Made by a program: the position numbers and the translations under genes. A DNA stretch of 64,000 bases, from NCBI GenBank assembly GCA_035771165.1, contig JAWNZC010000473.1, forward strand, positions 3,603,001-3,667,000, in the 5' to 3' direction. This DNA is from Paragorgia papillata. Lineage: Eukaryota; Cnidaria; Anthozoa; Scleralcyonacea; Coralliidae. A model generated the notes under the pieces. It was not told where the DNA came from, did no database searches, and saw only the letters and a program-made list of their open reading frames with translations. Within the stretch, counting starts at the first letter, position 1. Every line of letters begins with the position of its first letter. This document shows positions 44,781 through 54,769 of this stretch, in pieces.

Positions 44781-45342
44781 CCATATTATGTTACCAAGAT
44801 TAACGGGAGGGGCAGACAATCACAAGGAACATTTCCTTCTTCAAACGAGTGTCTTACTAGATTCCTGTGGATATGAACACAATTGCAAGGAGGAAGATGA
44901 GCCAGTACCCGAGGGGCAAAGCACTCCAAAAAAAGTGTACGAGACTTTCGGACTTCCAAAACTCCTTAGATATTCCATTTGGACTTTCGGACTTGTGTGA
45001 ATTTTTTGCGGACTTTTCCGAACTTCTTGTGAAAATTATTAACGACATCTTCTCTTTGTTTTTCATGTTCTGGTCGAGCTTTAAGTGAACCTGGGAAATA
45101 AAAAAGACGTAGGAGCCAAATGGGAGAATACTAAGGGGATTATGTTCATAAAAACAGTCAAAAAATATGTAAAATCGAGATTATAATCTCGATTATAATA
45201 GTTGGTAATACCCCAGTCCAAAATTTACATAGCTTTGCAGCCTGTAGCCTTCAACTCAAGAAGCAATATATTACATGCCTACTCGATTACTTTAGTATTT
45301 ATTGATTTTTTATACATATATATTTCGCTAAATGAACTTATG
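44781..45342. other. Non-coding stretch
   Basis: No gene recognised. A perfect short palindrome AATCGAGATTATAATCTCGATT would span 22 bases at about 45,174-45,196; only its halves ATCGAGATTAT and ATAATCTCGAT matter. Confidence 0.35.
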
Positions 45343-45453
45343 CAATGAATAAAATTAACCGCATGGCTGGTGTTATTGTGTCTGTTCTATAGAGTATGGG
45401 TTCTAGGGTGGGGTGGTCGCCAAATCAGCGTCGAACGGATATGACGTCTGGCG

Positions 45454-46815
45454 ATGTTCCATCACGCGTTTGCTAGCATCCAACGTGTTCTTTACTTTGT
45501 TTGTATGTCCCGATATACGCATAATAGTTTATCGTCGTTACCAATGCGAGAGATATACAATTTGATGGAGGAAGGGTCTTCTTTATCGACATCCATTTCT
45601 GGGCTGCCGGTATCTTTGCCCACGTCGACTCCGCCTGTTTTAACGGTGCCGGGGGCCTCCAATATACGTCCTCTTCGACGGTTACCGTGTTACCTCCGTC
45701 CTCGACGCCTTTGGCCTCAACGATCACTCCAGTTGTCTCCCTCACGTCAGGACCGCTTCCTTCGTTTCCTCCAGGATTTCCTGGACCATTAGTTTCATCG
45801 ATGCCGTACGTGTCACCCACTCCTTGGCCTTCAACAACCGTTCTCTCACAGCCAAACGTCAACATTTCGGGGCTTAATTTGCAGTCGGCTTTCGCCTCGT
45901 CCTCTCGAGCCGCTTTAGCTCAACCACTTTTGCCACCAGTTGTCTTGCCTGCCACAGTTCCTCCTTCTTGGCCATGGCCTGTTCACGCTAGTGGTGTGTC
46001 TCAGCCGCCAGTTCTGTCGCAGAAAACAGGTTCGAGTTCATTTGTGTTGCCCTGGGCTCTTTCTGCGCCTTGTTCGTCGCCTTGTTTGGCGCCTTATTCA
46101 GCTGCATTGCCGCCTTTACACCAGGATTTTGTTGTTGGCCCTGGTTTTCTTCCCATCCCTTATCGGACCGTGGCCAAGATCACAGCTGGCCAGTACGTCG
46201 ACCTTGTTTCCCTTTTAGCAAAACCCACAGAGGAACTTCATTACCCCACCGTTACGATTGATGGGCGGATTGTTTTGTCTCAGTTTCAGCGCCCAAATCG
46301 CTATATGACCACCTTGTGGCAATGGTTCAGGCCTTTCCTATTTTGGCAATGATTTTGGTGTCATATTTCCCAGAGCGCGCCCAAAATCTATTTGCATATC
46401 AATTACTCATTCTGCGCATGTACACCCAGTTCGGTGGCACTGCCTGGCTAACCTACGACGAAGCTTTTCGACGGGACGCCGCTGCTCGTCATATTATAGA
46501 TTGGTCACACATGAATGTTGAACTATACAATTTCCATACGTCTGCTTACTGTGGCAGGGCCAACCCCCTGTCTCAAGGTGTCTCGTCGTTCATGGAGCTC
46601 CCCGCACCCCGTCGTCTCCGTTCATTTGTCGTTCATGGAACTCAGGCCAGTGTATTTCCACCGCTCGGCTCTACTGATATCGCCAGGTATGTGATACGTC
46701 CCAATGCGATGGCGCTCACAAGCGACTAAGCTGTCCCGTCCGATCGCAGACGCGGCCGGCGGCTTCTCCTTCCCGCAACCGCTCAAGTACCGGAAATCCT
46801 GATGGAACTTGTTCC
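45454..46815 (+). pseudogene. DIRS gag-like region, frameshifted
   Basis: A Pro/Ser-rich first half (LPTSTPPVLTVPG, VLPATVPPSWPWPVHASG) precedes PYRTVAKITAGQYVDLVSLL. After a frame break near 46,310 comes FPILAMILVSYFPERAQNLF, then AWLTYDEAFRRDAAARHIID and MNVELYNF. In a further phase there is a Cys-rich segment (WNSGQC ... CDTSQCDGAHK). This order is that of the first open frame of DIRS elements in animals, as I recall the family. Several phase changes make it non-functional. Confidence 0.6.
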
Positions 46816-46896
46816 TGTTGATTGTTCTTGACAGAATTGCCATGTACCTGCCAATAGATAATATATTATTAGACTGTTAGTTAGATTAAACTCCGA

Positions 46897-47277
46897 TTGT
46901 ATTATCATTCCGCGTCAGAGGGAATTTTCCTGGTCCACAATTTGTTTGCCAGACTGGCGCAACTCTGTCGCCGACCATTGTCAATACGTGGCTGCGGTCC
47001 ATTCTTATCGCTGCTGGTGTCCCGGGCCGCTATTCAAGTCACAGTTTTTAGGATTGGTGCTGCTACCTCAGCCGCTCTCGCTGGTGTTCCGGATCATCTG
47101 ATCAAGACCCTTGGTCGTTGGACGAGCGTTGCCTATCTGTGCATATTCCTACTCCCCCGGACATGCTGCAGTCCACCGCCCGCTATCTGGTGTAACCAGC
47201 GGTCTTTCTTTTACGTAAACGCCTTTGGAGACGGTTGTGTGCTCGAGGCACCCTTTGCGCCAGCTGGTAAGCACTAA
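46897..47277 (+). pseudogene. Tyrosine recombinase C-terminus, decayed
   Basis: The segment TVFRIGAATSAALAGVPDHL then IKTLGRWTSVAYLCIF matches the end of DIRS-type tyrosine recombinases, including the Arg of the HxxR box (the His is replaced by Thr) and the GRW turn. The terminal catalytic Tyr region is frame-disturbed (LPRTCCSPPP would read as a TPPDML-like end in the next phase). Only about 100 residues of the enzyme remain. Confidence 0.65.
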
Positions 47278-47579
47278 ATGCCATACCGTGAGGCCCCTTG
47301 AGCCCGCATTTGGCTAATTTTGTCAGCGGTATAACCGGTATAGTAGCAACTGTGGCATCTATATTAAAACAAAAGGTACGCATAGCGTACATGTATCTGC
47401 GCTGAACACATTTATAGAACAGAATTTATAGCCTATAAATAGTGCCTATTATGAAACAATGGCACAAACTCGAGGTTGACATGAAATTGTAATGCATTCA
47501 CTATCATCCCTGATATTCAAAGTGTCTAAAGCACTCGTATTACCCTAGTTATCATACATTTCTTGCATTTTTTGTTTGT

Positions 47580-47802
47580 TGTGTTTACAAGGATGCTACT
47601 AGGGTAACCCAGCTGCCAGGGTTACCCTAGTAGCCAGGTTATGTTTTGTCCTTGTAAATGCATTTGGTAGGGATGACGCGCCTACCTGCCTACTTGTTAT
47701 TAGTGCTTGGTAACCAGGTCTAATAAAGTTGACCTGGGCAGCAGGATGACCCTAACTTTGACTCGGGTGCTAGGGTAACCCTACCTCCTTGTAAACAGCC
47801 CA
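47580..47802. mobile_element. Short MITE with TGTTTACAAGGA ends
   Basis: TGTTTACAAGGATGCTACTA at the left and the inverse of TGTTTACAAGGAGGTAGGGT at the right. CTAGGGTAACCC-type palindromes occur five times inside. Exact ends and duplication were not resolved. Confidence 0.5.
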
Positions 47803-47879
47803 GTTCAGTGAACGTAATAACTAATAAGTGAATGAGATAACAAGCTAATCCCTTGATATTAAAGAAAATAAATCGTGGG

Positions 47880-48240
47880 TCTGATCGTGGTTTATTAGAT
47901 ACAACTTTGTCAACTTACAACAACCTAATATTTATTAAATAGGCACTACTAATAAACTTGATTGCTTTAAAAATGTAAAAGAATGCTACCTGTACATGTT
48001 GTGAAATATATACTTGTTATTCTTATTAATAAGGCAGTGAGGTTGTTTACCTGACATGTATGGCACGTATCTACCGTATAAGCTAAATAGAAAAATCTAG
48101 TTCAAAATCTTGGATTGTTTATTAGATACAACTTTATACTGCAAGCAGTCAATGAGTACATGTGTGTACTGCTAAATACACTTGATGGCATTAAAAATGT
48201 AAAATGATGCTACCGGTTGTGAAATAAATACTTGTAAGTT
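47880..48240 (+). repeat. Diverged direct duplication of about 130-145 bp
   Basis: 47,889-48,022 (GGTTTATTAGATACAACTTT, CATTAAAAATGTAAAA-type word, ATGCTACC, TTGTGAAAT, TACTTGT) recurs at 48,113-48,237. No coding content. Confidence 0.5.
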
Positions 48241-48882
48241 TCCTCCAAAGACAATTGTTTGCCTTCCGAAGAGTAATGTTTGTCACTTGAAGACCACGGT
48301 CCTATTAAATTCATAAACAGTTTTATATAGTACACGTGTTGGCCTGAGTCGCCTGACTCGATATAAAATCGCCCAACGAGTTGAAAACCTTTTGTCAACT
48401 ATTCAATCGTTCTGTATAACGCATAAAAACTGTGATAGATCACACTTGCAAGTTTACTATAAGTCATGTTAAAAATACTTGCCATTTGTATCAGCAATAT
48501 TGTCTTTCTTCGAAAATAGTGATTGCTCTTTTGATGTGGCATAGATATGGCGACGAAATAATATTATAAACACAATCGGGATTAAAGAATACTTGTTTCC
48601 ATCGTTCAACCTGACAGCTCGTACGTTGACGCCAAAAAATTCTAAGCTTCGATTGTCCCCGATGTAATTGTCGCGCATTGGTTAGAGTTTACACGAAAAA
48701 GCTAACAAACACACACACAACACGATAGCAATATATCTGCGCAAGCGCAGATACAAAAACAATGTTGTCATTGTCATCGTCCAGAATTGAAGAAGTATAG
48801 GGTGTTGCGTAGGCAGTGTTGAAACAATCGAAATTCAAAATATAGTAAGCGGTCGAAACAGAGAACGTATAGTAGTCTAACG

Positions 48883-48906
48883 TTTCGAGCGAAGGCCCTT
48901 CGTCAG
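48883..48906 (-). ncRNA. Degenerate hammerhead-like motif
   Basis: On the minus strand CTGACGA is followed by a 4-bp stem (GGGC/GCTC with one G-T) and GAAA, the order of a hammerhead core. Stem III would be only two pairs (AC/GT) and stem I three pairs. It is likely a decayed or dimer-dependent relative of elements that carry such ribozymes. Confidence 0.3.
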
Positions 48907-49204
48907 AGAGAAACGTGTAGAGTGCTCGATACAGAGATGTAGACCTTAATATACAATTTATTTGAAACTGTCACATATATATACAGGTCGTCATTAATAC
49001 ACTGTGTTTCACAGCATGCTCAGGCCACAGCGTGCTTAACGCAATCATCAGATGACTAACGGACTAACGATGTTTGTCGATGTATCACTGAATTTAAATT
49101 TAAATTTGAATATCGTGTCTGCGGCGGAAGTGTTAAATGGTATTTCCTTGAAGTTACACAATAAGTGCTTGTTGACATGGTGACAACTTGATAAAAGTTC
49201 ATTT

Positions 49205-49465
49205 CTTTTATTGAGTGAAGTGATATATCATACAGAGTGTTTCATCAGGATTTCCAAACACCGAGGTGTTTGGAATCCTGATGAAATACTCTTCCGAGTG
49301 TATGATATTGCTTCTCAAACAAATCAGTATTTTAAGAGAAAATCGAGGCAAAAGTTGGCTTAATTTATGAAATTTCTTCCTCCGATATCAAAACCTCCGT
49401 CTCGGTACTGATTTCCTTTGTTTTCGGTTCATGAATTATTAATGATTTGAGAAGGGAATTTCTGA
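49205..49465. repeat. Dispersed repeat, copy 2 (inverse of 9430-9715)
   Basis: Shares AAAATCGAGGCAAAAGTTGG, CCGTCTCGGTACTGATTTCC and the AAACACCGAGGTGTTTGG palindrome with the copy at 9.4 kb. In both places it sits in the centre of a larger inverted repeat. Confidence 0.7.
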
Positions 49466-49810
49466 AATATAATATGAAATTTCTCAGTAAGACAGAGTTC
49501 GCATCTTTTTGATCCGTTTTTAAAAACGGGCGCTCTGTCTAAGACTAACGACAAAAAAGATTCGAACTCTGCCTTATTGAGAAATTTCATATTATATTTC
49601 AGAATTTCCCGTTACTCAATAAAAGAAATGAACTTTTATCAAGTTGTCGCCATGTCAACAAGTACTTATTGTGTAACTTCAAGGAAATACCACCAGACAT
49701 TTATTATTATTATTATTATTTAACACTTCCGCCGCAGACATGCATATTTAAATTTAAATTTAAATGCAGTGACACATCGTTAGTCTGTTAGTCTTCTGAT
49801 GATTGCGTAA

Positions 49811-49970
49811 AGTTGGTTTTCCACTGTCGAGTTTTGTCGCGCGAAGCGGCCTTTTTCTTTTGTCTTATGAGCTCTCGAGTGGACCTAATTAGAAATCTAT
49901 TCCAATCTATTCAATTTTGACAATAGAAATGTCGCTTCGCGCGACAAAATTCGCCAGTGGAAAATCGGCT
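49811..49970. mobile_element. 160-bp MITE, TAA duplication
   Basis: The ends AGTTGGTTTTCCACTGTCGA and AGCCGATTTTCCACTGGCGA (right end complemented) are followed on both sides by TTTTGTCGCGCGAAGCG. Flanks are TAA at 49,808-49,810 and 49,971-49,973; TAAAG flanks would also fit. The opposite arm of the surrounding palindrome (CGCTTAACGC-type at 49,035) gives an empty-site reference. A 3-bp TAA duplication suggests Harbinger type. Confidence 0.65.
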
Positions 49971-50027
49971 TAAAGCATGAAACACATTGTAATGACAACC
50001 TGTATATATATATATTAGATAGTTTCC

Positions 50028-50032
<5 letters not shown>

Positions 50033-50074
<42 letters not shown>
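50033..50074. repeat. (TA)n microsatellite
   Basis: About 42 bp of uninterrupted TA, just upstream of the hammerhead motif. A second run lies at 50,159-50,205. Confidence 0.85.
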
Positions 50075-50076
<2 letters not shown>

Positions 50077-50100
50077 TAATTGATGAAATTCATTCAGATT

Positions 50101-50158
50101 GTTCCAAGCTACACTGATGAGCTGTTGTACAGCGAAACACCGTGTCTGTAGATTGAAC
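50101..50158 (+). ncRNA. Type I hammerhead ribozyme
   Basis: All core elements are present in order. Stem I is CTACA (50,109-50,113) with TGTAG (50,147-50,151). It is extended past a CAAG/ATT internal loop by GTTC (50,101-50,104) with GAAC (50,155-50,158). The core CTGATGA is at 50,114-50,120. Stem II is GCTGT/ACAGC with a TGT loop (50,121-50,133). GAAA is at 50,134-50,137. Stem III is CAC/GTG with A-T closing, and the cleavage triplet GTC ends at 50,146. Short stem III and an internal loop in stem I are typical of hammerheads in Penelope-like elements and small retrozymes. Self-cleavage after C50,146 of a plus-strand transcript is predicted. No Penelope reverse transcriptase is seen nearby. 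Confidence 0.85.
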
Positions 50159-50204
<46 letters not shown>

Positions 50205-50205
50205 T
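50159..50205. repeat. (TA)n microsatellite
   Basis: TA run directly after the hammerhead; the open frame through it (IYIYIYI) is an artefact. Confidence 0.85.
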
Positions 50206-50281
50206 CAATAAATATGTTTTTATATGTATATATGTATATGTTTGTTTTTTTTGGCATAAAGGCTCAGACGCTCACACCAAT

Positions 50282-51446
50282 AGGGGAGTTCAAGGTTTAT
50301 TTCGCCATATTGCAAGGGGTGCAAAACCATTGGGGCGAGCGCGCGGCCATGCCTATTTATCCTTGTTAAAATCATGGCGAAACTTGCGAAGCAAGAAGGA
50401 TATCGCTTCGGTTTTTGTCGAATTCGTCTTTAATCGTCGTTTGGATCGCTTTTCTGTGGGCTAGTATGTTCGTTCTTTGATTTTAGACCATTATCGCTGA
50501 TAATCAACGCGTAGAAACGCTATAATACGAAAGTTTCCTCAACTGAGGGGTGGCTGCGCTGTTATGACGGGCACGACTGAGTGACGATTTCAGCAACGCA
50601 ATGTAAAACTTTAGCTCCAACTCTCTTGTAAATCACTCGAACTTCAAGCGTATAGTAACGTAAGTAACCAGAGGTTCATCTGAAGTCTGAAATATCCTCT
50701 TTCTCGTTATCAAACGAAGTGTATTATGTATACGCGTGTTTACTTCTAATATGTACACGTTATTAACTGGCATATACAGGACAAAATATAGTTAAATGCA
50801 GTTTAAGTCTAGATCTAACTATTAAGTATAACGATAGAATCGTACATATTGATTGTATTTTTGTCGAATTAAACGTGTAATTATTTTGAAGAACGAAGCA
50901 ATTTTATTTGGGAAATTTGATACCACTGGCATTGAAGGCTGATAAACAAGCGGAAAATACGGATATTCTAGACAAATGTTTGCTTACGCCACGTTTCTGC
51001 CGAAATCTGGTGATTTGGCCGCTTATTAAGAACCAAAATTATAAGATAATACCTCTTCACCCAACATTCTGGACTGCGTTTGTTGTTATCGCAGTATCCC
51101 ACTATACAGCGAGGCGTTTTGTCTCTGCTAAAATCGACAAACAGCCGCGTCCCGTGTCTGCCACAATGGCGCAGCGACCCCTCAGTTGAGGAAACTTTCG
51201 TATTATAGCGTTTCTACGCGTTGGTTATCAGCGATAATGGTCTAAAATCAAAGAACGAACATACCAGCCCACAGGAAAGTGATCCAAACAACGATTAAAG
51301 ACGAACTCCACAAAAACCGAAGCGATATCCTTCTTGCTTCGCAAGTTTCGCCATGATTTTAACAAGGATAAATAGGCATGGCCGCGCGCTCGCCCCAATG
51401 GTTTTGCACCCCTTGCAATATGGCGAAATAAACCTTGAACTCCCCT
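50282..51446 (-). mobile_element. Long-TIR element with AT duplication, copy 2 (1165 bp)
   Basis: Same ends as the element at 37,216 (AGGGGAGTTCAAGGTTTATT), inverted interior orientation, AT at 50,280-50,281 and 51,447-51,448. The THAP-like exon remnant lies on the minus strand near 50,990-51,170. The two copies differ by small indels (about 50 bp in length overall). Confidence 0.8.
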
Positions 51447-51689
51447 ATTGACCAACGCGAATGCCCAGTTTCTGTCTCAAATCCAAAGCGAAAGCTTATA
51501 GCTTTCGGATAGCTATTCTTTTCACAACGAGTTCGGTTTGCGATAAATTAGAGATTTCATATAGAAATCGAACGATTTTCCAGTCATCAAGCGGAACTTC
51601 CTTCTCACGAATAAGTGAAATTTTAAACGTAAGGGAGACATCGGCAGCACAGTGATGTTAACTACAACACTTGCCTAGATGACCGTAGT

Positions 51690-52560
51690 ATTGCGGGTTC
51701 AAGGGGCCTCACGGTATGGCATTTAGTGCTTACCTGCGCAGCTAGCTGGAGGTGGCGTTGGAGAGGGTGATTCTCGGCTAAAAAGAATTGCTTGGATCCC
51801 TGTAGGACTTAGTCTGTCTCAGCGCACCTTCGAGGCAATTACTCCGCCTAGCTCGTCGCTCAGCAAAACCATTCTCCAACCGTTCTACACTTTCCAAAGT
51901 AAGACTATTTTTATTCATTTGACTGCCGATAAGGATGTGTTATCCGGAGCCATGCTGAGAATGTGTTAATATGCCAACTCTGTCGCCTATGTTTCTAGAA
52001 CTCGAGACATGAAAGTTTAATGAATTTATGCAATAAATAAAATTAACCGCATGGCTGGTGTTAGTGTGTTTGTTCTATAGAGTATGGGTTCTAGGGTGGG
52101 GTGGTCGTCCAATCATCGTCGAACGGATATGACGTCTGACGATGTTCCTGTCACGCGTTAACTAGCATCTGTACTTCGCCCTCATTCGATCACAACACAT
52201 CAAAGGGCTCCCAAACCCATTGTACTTGTTCGTTCTTTGTGTCTCAGTCATGTATGCTGTCTCCCTGTTTCTGTTTTCGCCTAGATCGTATGCCGCAGTA
52301 ATGCCTTATAATTTCGCCGCACCCTGGATAACTGCCAGGTGAAACCACGGTGAAACGTCTCTTCGGTTTATCTATATCCAGCCGCTGCACCTGATGTGTC
52401 TCATGTTCCATTTCAGCTGGCCACCGCACTTGTTTACAGCTAGCTGCCGCATCGGTTGTGTTTCAGGTTATATTATAGCCGCCGCACCTGATGTGTCTCA
52501 GGTTCCATCTCCGCCGCCGCACTTCTTTCCAGATGTCGCACCAGTTGTGTTTCTGGTTAC
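51690..52560 (+). mobile_element. Second DIRS-type fragment
   Basis: 51,693-51,740 is the inverse of 47,268-47,315. 52,016-52,170 repeats 45,343-45,480 in direct orientation (TTCTATAGAGTATGGGTTCT, ACGGATATGACGTCTG). It continues into a Pro-rich segment with an imperfect tandem duplication of about 95 bp (52,380-52,565, GCACCTGATGTGTCTCA twice). No reverse transcriptase or recombinase is visible. Confidence 0.5.
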
Positions 52561-52561
52561 A

Positions 52562-54352
52562 TTACAGCAGATTAGTTATGGTACCAGACTCAGTTATAAT
52601 AGATTGAATATTTTGATCAGTTTTGTTGTTACGCGACATCAAGTCATTTATTGTTCTCCATATCTCTGATGGGTTTCCAGAGTTAGTTTGAAGGTTGTCT
52701 TTATAGAAAGCAGCTTTTATCTTTTTTATCTCATTGTTCGTGAGATTTTTAGCATTTTTATAATTAAGCCAATCAACCGGATTGTTGGTTTTCTTTGCTT
52801 TGGATTTTAGACGATCACGCTGAATCATTAATTGTTTAGCCCTGCTGTTTATCCACGGGGACTTCTTATTACGGACTCTTTTTCTTTTAATAGGCGCGTG
52901 TTTATTCACAACTGATAAAAAAATTCTCTTCCATTCGTTCCACATACCATTAGGGTTTTCAAAGTCACCAATGTTTGACCAGGGCAACCCACTTAAATCA
53001 GATTTAAAATCTTCAGCAATAAAATGTTTGAAGTTCCTAACTTCTTTAACTGATTGAGAAGTCTTTAAGGAAATAGAAATTTTCCTAATAGCATACACCA
53101 AGCAGTGATCACTAATACTTAGCGGTAGTACGCCACTATCAATGATTCTGTTTGGAGTATTTACAAGTATAACGTCAATAAGTGACTGAGTACAGGAGGT
53201 TACTCTAGTAGGTTCTTCAATTAATTGTTTTAGTTGATAGAGTTCACATGTGGATACTATAAGAGACGTTTAGCTCGGTTGTCATTTGTAGGCAAGAGAT
53301 TACTGTTTAGGTCGCCAAGAATATACATTTCAGTACAGTTATAATCGATCTTTTTTATTGCCGTCTGCAAGCTATTGTAAAAAATATTCGGATTAGTATT
53401 TGGAGGTCGATAACATGAAATTACACTGAAAGGTTTACTGTTGTGTTTCAATACAAATAGCTTCGATACCATCTGGCAATAAATCAGATCGATTCCTATA
53501 ATTAGTTGAGTTACGTAAATAGATAGCAACCCCACCACCATTACGATTTCTATCAAGGCAAATAACATCATATCCATTTAAATAGATTTGGTCATCTGCA
53601 GTGATCGATTGATCTAATCTAGTTTCGTTAATGGCAAGGAGATCAAGGTTTTGACCCTCTATCCACACACGTAACTCATCTAGTATATGGCTAATTAAAC
53701 TTGCAATATTTAACGAGGCCATTTTGAAGCCTCTCATATTAGGAATAGTACTTACATTATGATTAAAAACATCATCCGTCCCACTTACTTGTCACTTGGA
53801 CTGAATATAATTGTTAAAGTCTTTGGCCAAAAGAGCTGAACCTTTCCTGTTTAGGTGAAGCCCTCTCGAAGTAAGACATTGATCGTTTAATGTATGATGC
53901 GGGATTACCTTCCAGTCACGAGTACGACAGAAGGCTCGAGTAGTTTTGTTCACTTCATCAATTGCTGATTTAGCTTCTTTAAAATCATGTCGTGGTGTTA
54001 ACTCGGATATACCAATCGTCATTTTCGGACATTCTTTCTCAATAAACTCACACAGTTTAACAATCTTCTCTGATACTTCCTGTGGGCCGTTTCTTTCTTG
54101 AGATTGTTCGTTCCGATATGTACGATGATGTTATCTGGTTTGTGTTCCAGCGTTGGTACTATGTATATGGTGATGCATGTCTTCAATTCTGGCTCCAGCA
54201 AAAGACCTGACCACCACTTTATTTGACTTATTACTCATTCTCCATCCTTCTAATTTAGAAATAATCGAATCACCGACTATAATTGTCCTTGGGGGTATAG
54301 TGGAATCGATTTCCTCGGACAGACAGACAGACAGACAGACTTTTTTAACCAA
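52562..54352 (-). pseudogene. 5' half of a LINE: esterase-like ORF1 end and APE endonuclease
   Basis: Read on the minus strand: 54,352-53,792 encodes pieces of a GDSL/SGNH-like esterase (TIIVGDSIISKLEGW; RSFAGARIEDMHHHI; DNIIVHIGTNNLKK; GLHLNRKGSALLAKDF) as in ORF1 of CR1-group LINEs. 53,737-53,090 encodes the apurinic-type endonuclease (FKMASLNIASL, DLLAINETRLD, NRNGGGVAIYLR, VISCYRPPNTN, YILGDLNSNL, ISDHCLVYAI). 53,101-52,562 covers the linker before the reverse transcriptase (APIKRKRVRNKKSPWINS). Several frame breaks occur. The reverse transcriptase is absent, truncated at about 52,562. Confidence 0.72.
54318..54341. repeat. (GACA)n microsatellite
   Basis: Six units of GACA at the 5' end of the LINE fragment. 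Confidence 0.8.
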
Positions 54353-54390
54353 TCAAAGGCTGTACACTGACAGTCGAAAGCTCGTTACAA

Positions 54391-54769
54391 ATTACAATAC
54401 AAAATTTGTTATCAGAGAACGTTTTGTTTACGGTATTATTGAAAGAACAATGATTTTGTTGTAAGTTGAAAAAATGTCTAGAAAAAAGTAGACTCCAGTT
54501 CTACTTGCTGCAACATGCTATTTCAACTTGCAATGAAATCATTGTTGCGCGACAATGTTTGAGGTGGGTAGTAATACGTGCAACGGTTTCAACTTGCAGC
54601 GCAACAAATGTTGCAGCAATTTTAATATTGCTCGGATTACTTCACCAGCAGCTAACATGAAGCACGAGCTTGATGTTATTTGTTTTACTGACCTAATCGA
54701 TCGCGGGCTCTTAGAGAGACAATTGACTAATTGAGACAATTGCAGATAAAGAGATTTCTATTATCTTGA
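54391..54769 (+). repeat. Shared 5' flank, block C
   Basis: Uninterrupted copy of the flank that is split in block B. It therefore shows the empty sites for both the ISL2EU element (GCAGCAATTTTAATATTG) and the AT-duplicating element (GACAATTG). Confidence 0.75.

Larger units (their letters stand above)
45343..47320 (+). mobile_element. DIRS-type retroelement, internally deleted
   Basis: A gag-like region (45,454-46,815) is followed after a short gap by the C-terminal end of a tyrosine recombinase (46,897-47,277). The reverse transcriptase, RNase H and methylase regions expected between them are missing. The 5' part (45,343-45,480) recurs in the same orientation at 52,016-52,170, and the 3' part (47,268-47,315) recurs inverted at 51,693-51,740, so two copies or termini are present. 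Confidence 0.65.
48970..50010. mobile_element. Nested foldback element
   Basis: Outer arms: TATATACAGGTCGTCATTAA...ACGCAATCATCAGATGAC (48,970-49,060) and the inverse (49,785-50,010). Inner arms: GTTACACAATAAGTGCTTGT and the inverse at 49,655-49,680. The centre holds the dispersed repeat shared with 9430-9715 and another hairpin around CTGAAATATAATATGAAATT (49,460-49,610). The right arm is interrupted by the 160-bp MITE at 49,811. Confidence 0.65.

Noticed and set aside
45687..46352. Host Pro/Ser-rich protein of 221 residues
   Set aside because: It continues, after a frame break, into DIRS-type gag motifs, so it is part of a decayed retroelement.
50140..50270. Protein with YIYIYIYI repeats
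   Set aside because: Translation of a (TA)n microsatellite.
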